A DNA stretch of 64,000 nucleotides, taken from the NCBI RefSeq assembly GCF_013131805.1, contig NZ_JABJRC010000005.1, positions 248,001 to 312,000 of the forward strand, written 5' to 3'. This stretch comes from Kribbella sandramycini (GTDB lineage: Bacteria > Actinomycetota > Actinomycetes > Propionibacteriales > Kribbellaceae). The notes below the pieces were generated by a model, which saw only the letters and a list, made by a program, of their open reading frames with translations, ran no database searches and was not told the origin of the DNA. Position numbers and translations under genes: made by a program. Below, piece by piece: positions 63,690-64,000 of this stretch (its first letter is position 1; each line of letters starts with the position of its first letter).

Positions 63690-64000
63690 TCAGATGTGGT
63701 TGGCGCGGTACCAGCGTTCGGCGGCCGGGTGCAGCGGGACGGGCATGGTGGCGATCGCCGAGCGGGGGTCGAGGGCGCCGGCTTCGGGGTGGAAGCTCGC
63801 CTTGTCGTTCGGGTCGCCGATCAGGTCCTTCTGGCGGCGGAACAGGGTGTTGACGATCCACCAGGCCCAGGAGTCGGGCAGGTTCGGCCGGGTGATCAGG
63901 TAGTTCGGGATGGTCAGCGTCGGGACGGCGCTGGCCAGGCCGTAGGTCTTCGGCGGGATCGAGGAGACGATGTAACCGCCGAACTGTTTGAGCGCGATGG
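63690..64000 (-). CDS. TAXI-family TRAP solute receptor, C-terminal part (5' end cut off)
   Basis: The frame open to the right edge reads IALKQFGGYIVSSIPPKTY, SAVPTLTIPNYLITRPNLP, ends in MPVPLHPAAERWYRANHI and stops at 63690. The PVPLHPAA ending matches the first TAXI receptor (PVPLHPGA), so this is the C-terminus of a second receptor. Start and full length are outside the window. Confidence 0.78.
   Translation of the reverse strand, partial: IALKQFGGYIVSSIPPKTYGLASAVPTLTIPNYLITRPNLPDSWAWWIVNTLFRRQKDLIGDPNDKASFHPEAGALDPRSAIATMPVPLHPAAERWYRANHI

Overview
The window is chromosomal DNA of a high-GC Gram-positive actinomycete. The lineage-specific evidence is a mycothiol synthase (MshD), the orphan nitrogen regulator GlnR, a cysteine-containing sulfur leader peptide, DUF1416/SseC next to SseA, Q/G/Y-rich RDD membrane proteins and frequent GTG or leaderless starts. 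Gene order (sulfurtransferase, glnR with a MoaD-like gene, 5'-nucleotidase, mshD, pst, mutT1 and ppk) matches the conserved core of Streptomyces and relatives. Gene style suggests a Kribbella-like member of the Propionibacteriales, but that genus call is inference. No rRNA, tRNA, CRISPR array, insertion sequence or prophage was seen.

Layout. 1-4.0 kb: end of a YgfZ-like gene, then dctA divergent from a CitA/DcuS-type two-component pair whose kinase has almost no extracellular sensor. 4.0-11.1 kb: nitrobindin, a DsrE-like protein, an unusual coiled-coil protein with six EDG-type repeats plus a translationally coupled partner, a membrane-anchored molybdopterin oxidoreductase pair, a BKACE enzyme, dtd and a truncated UvrC-like GIY-YIG protein. 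11.2-16.5 kb: a secreted choice-of-anchor-P-like protein, then a sulfur cluster (leader peptide, DUF4395, sseA, sseC, membrane thioredoxin) and arfB. 16.5-21.5 kb: three small membrane-tethered proteins, a large membrane protein, glnR, a MoaD-like gene and a 43-bp tandem repeat. 21.5-28.7 kb: secreted 5'-nucleotidase, mshD, then an accessory stretch (frameshifted DUF6318-like lipoprotein, PKD protein, an unknown, flavin reductase, APH-like kinase) with strong strand asymmetry. 28.7-37.9 kb: thioesterase/channel, TetR-EamA-MarR, a GH3 lipoprotein, DUF202 pair, DUF47-pit phosphate uptake and PlsC. 38-41 kb: TPP riboswitch-thiC and a SatD operon. 41-43.6 kb: low-complexity RDD/DUF4190-type membrane proteins. 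43.6-48 kb: pstSCAB with a clear PHO box. 48-52.3 kb: a tandem family of secreted FN3-like proteins, one frameshifted, with a shared palindrome and leader. 52.4-64 kb: BFN nuclease, mutT1, ppk1, a lipase-like hydrolase, an aldo/keto reductase, three hairpins with one conserved loop, and a TRAP/TAXI transporter with a two-component system followed by a second TAXI receptor cut by the right edge.

How the genes fit together. Phosphate is the main theme: high-affinity uptake (pst), low-affinity uptake (pit with DUF47), polyphosphate synthesis (ppk1), a MutT1-type enzyme and a secreted 5'-nucleotidase; the PHO box lies before pstS and isolated half-site-like sequences lie near pit and ppk1. Carboxylate uptake frames both ends, each end pairing a transporter with a two-component system. 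The sulfur/thiol genes (sseA, sseC, DUF4395, thioredoxin, DsrE, mshD) suggest cysteine-responsive control. The most unusual items are the EDG-repeat protein pair (5.0-7.2 kb), the conserved-loop hairpin trio (58.38-58.50 kb) and the palindrome-plus-leader arrangement of the FN3-like family (48.2-52.4 kb).
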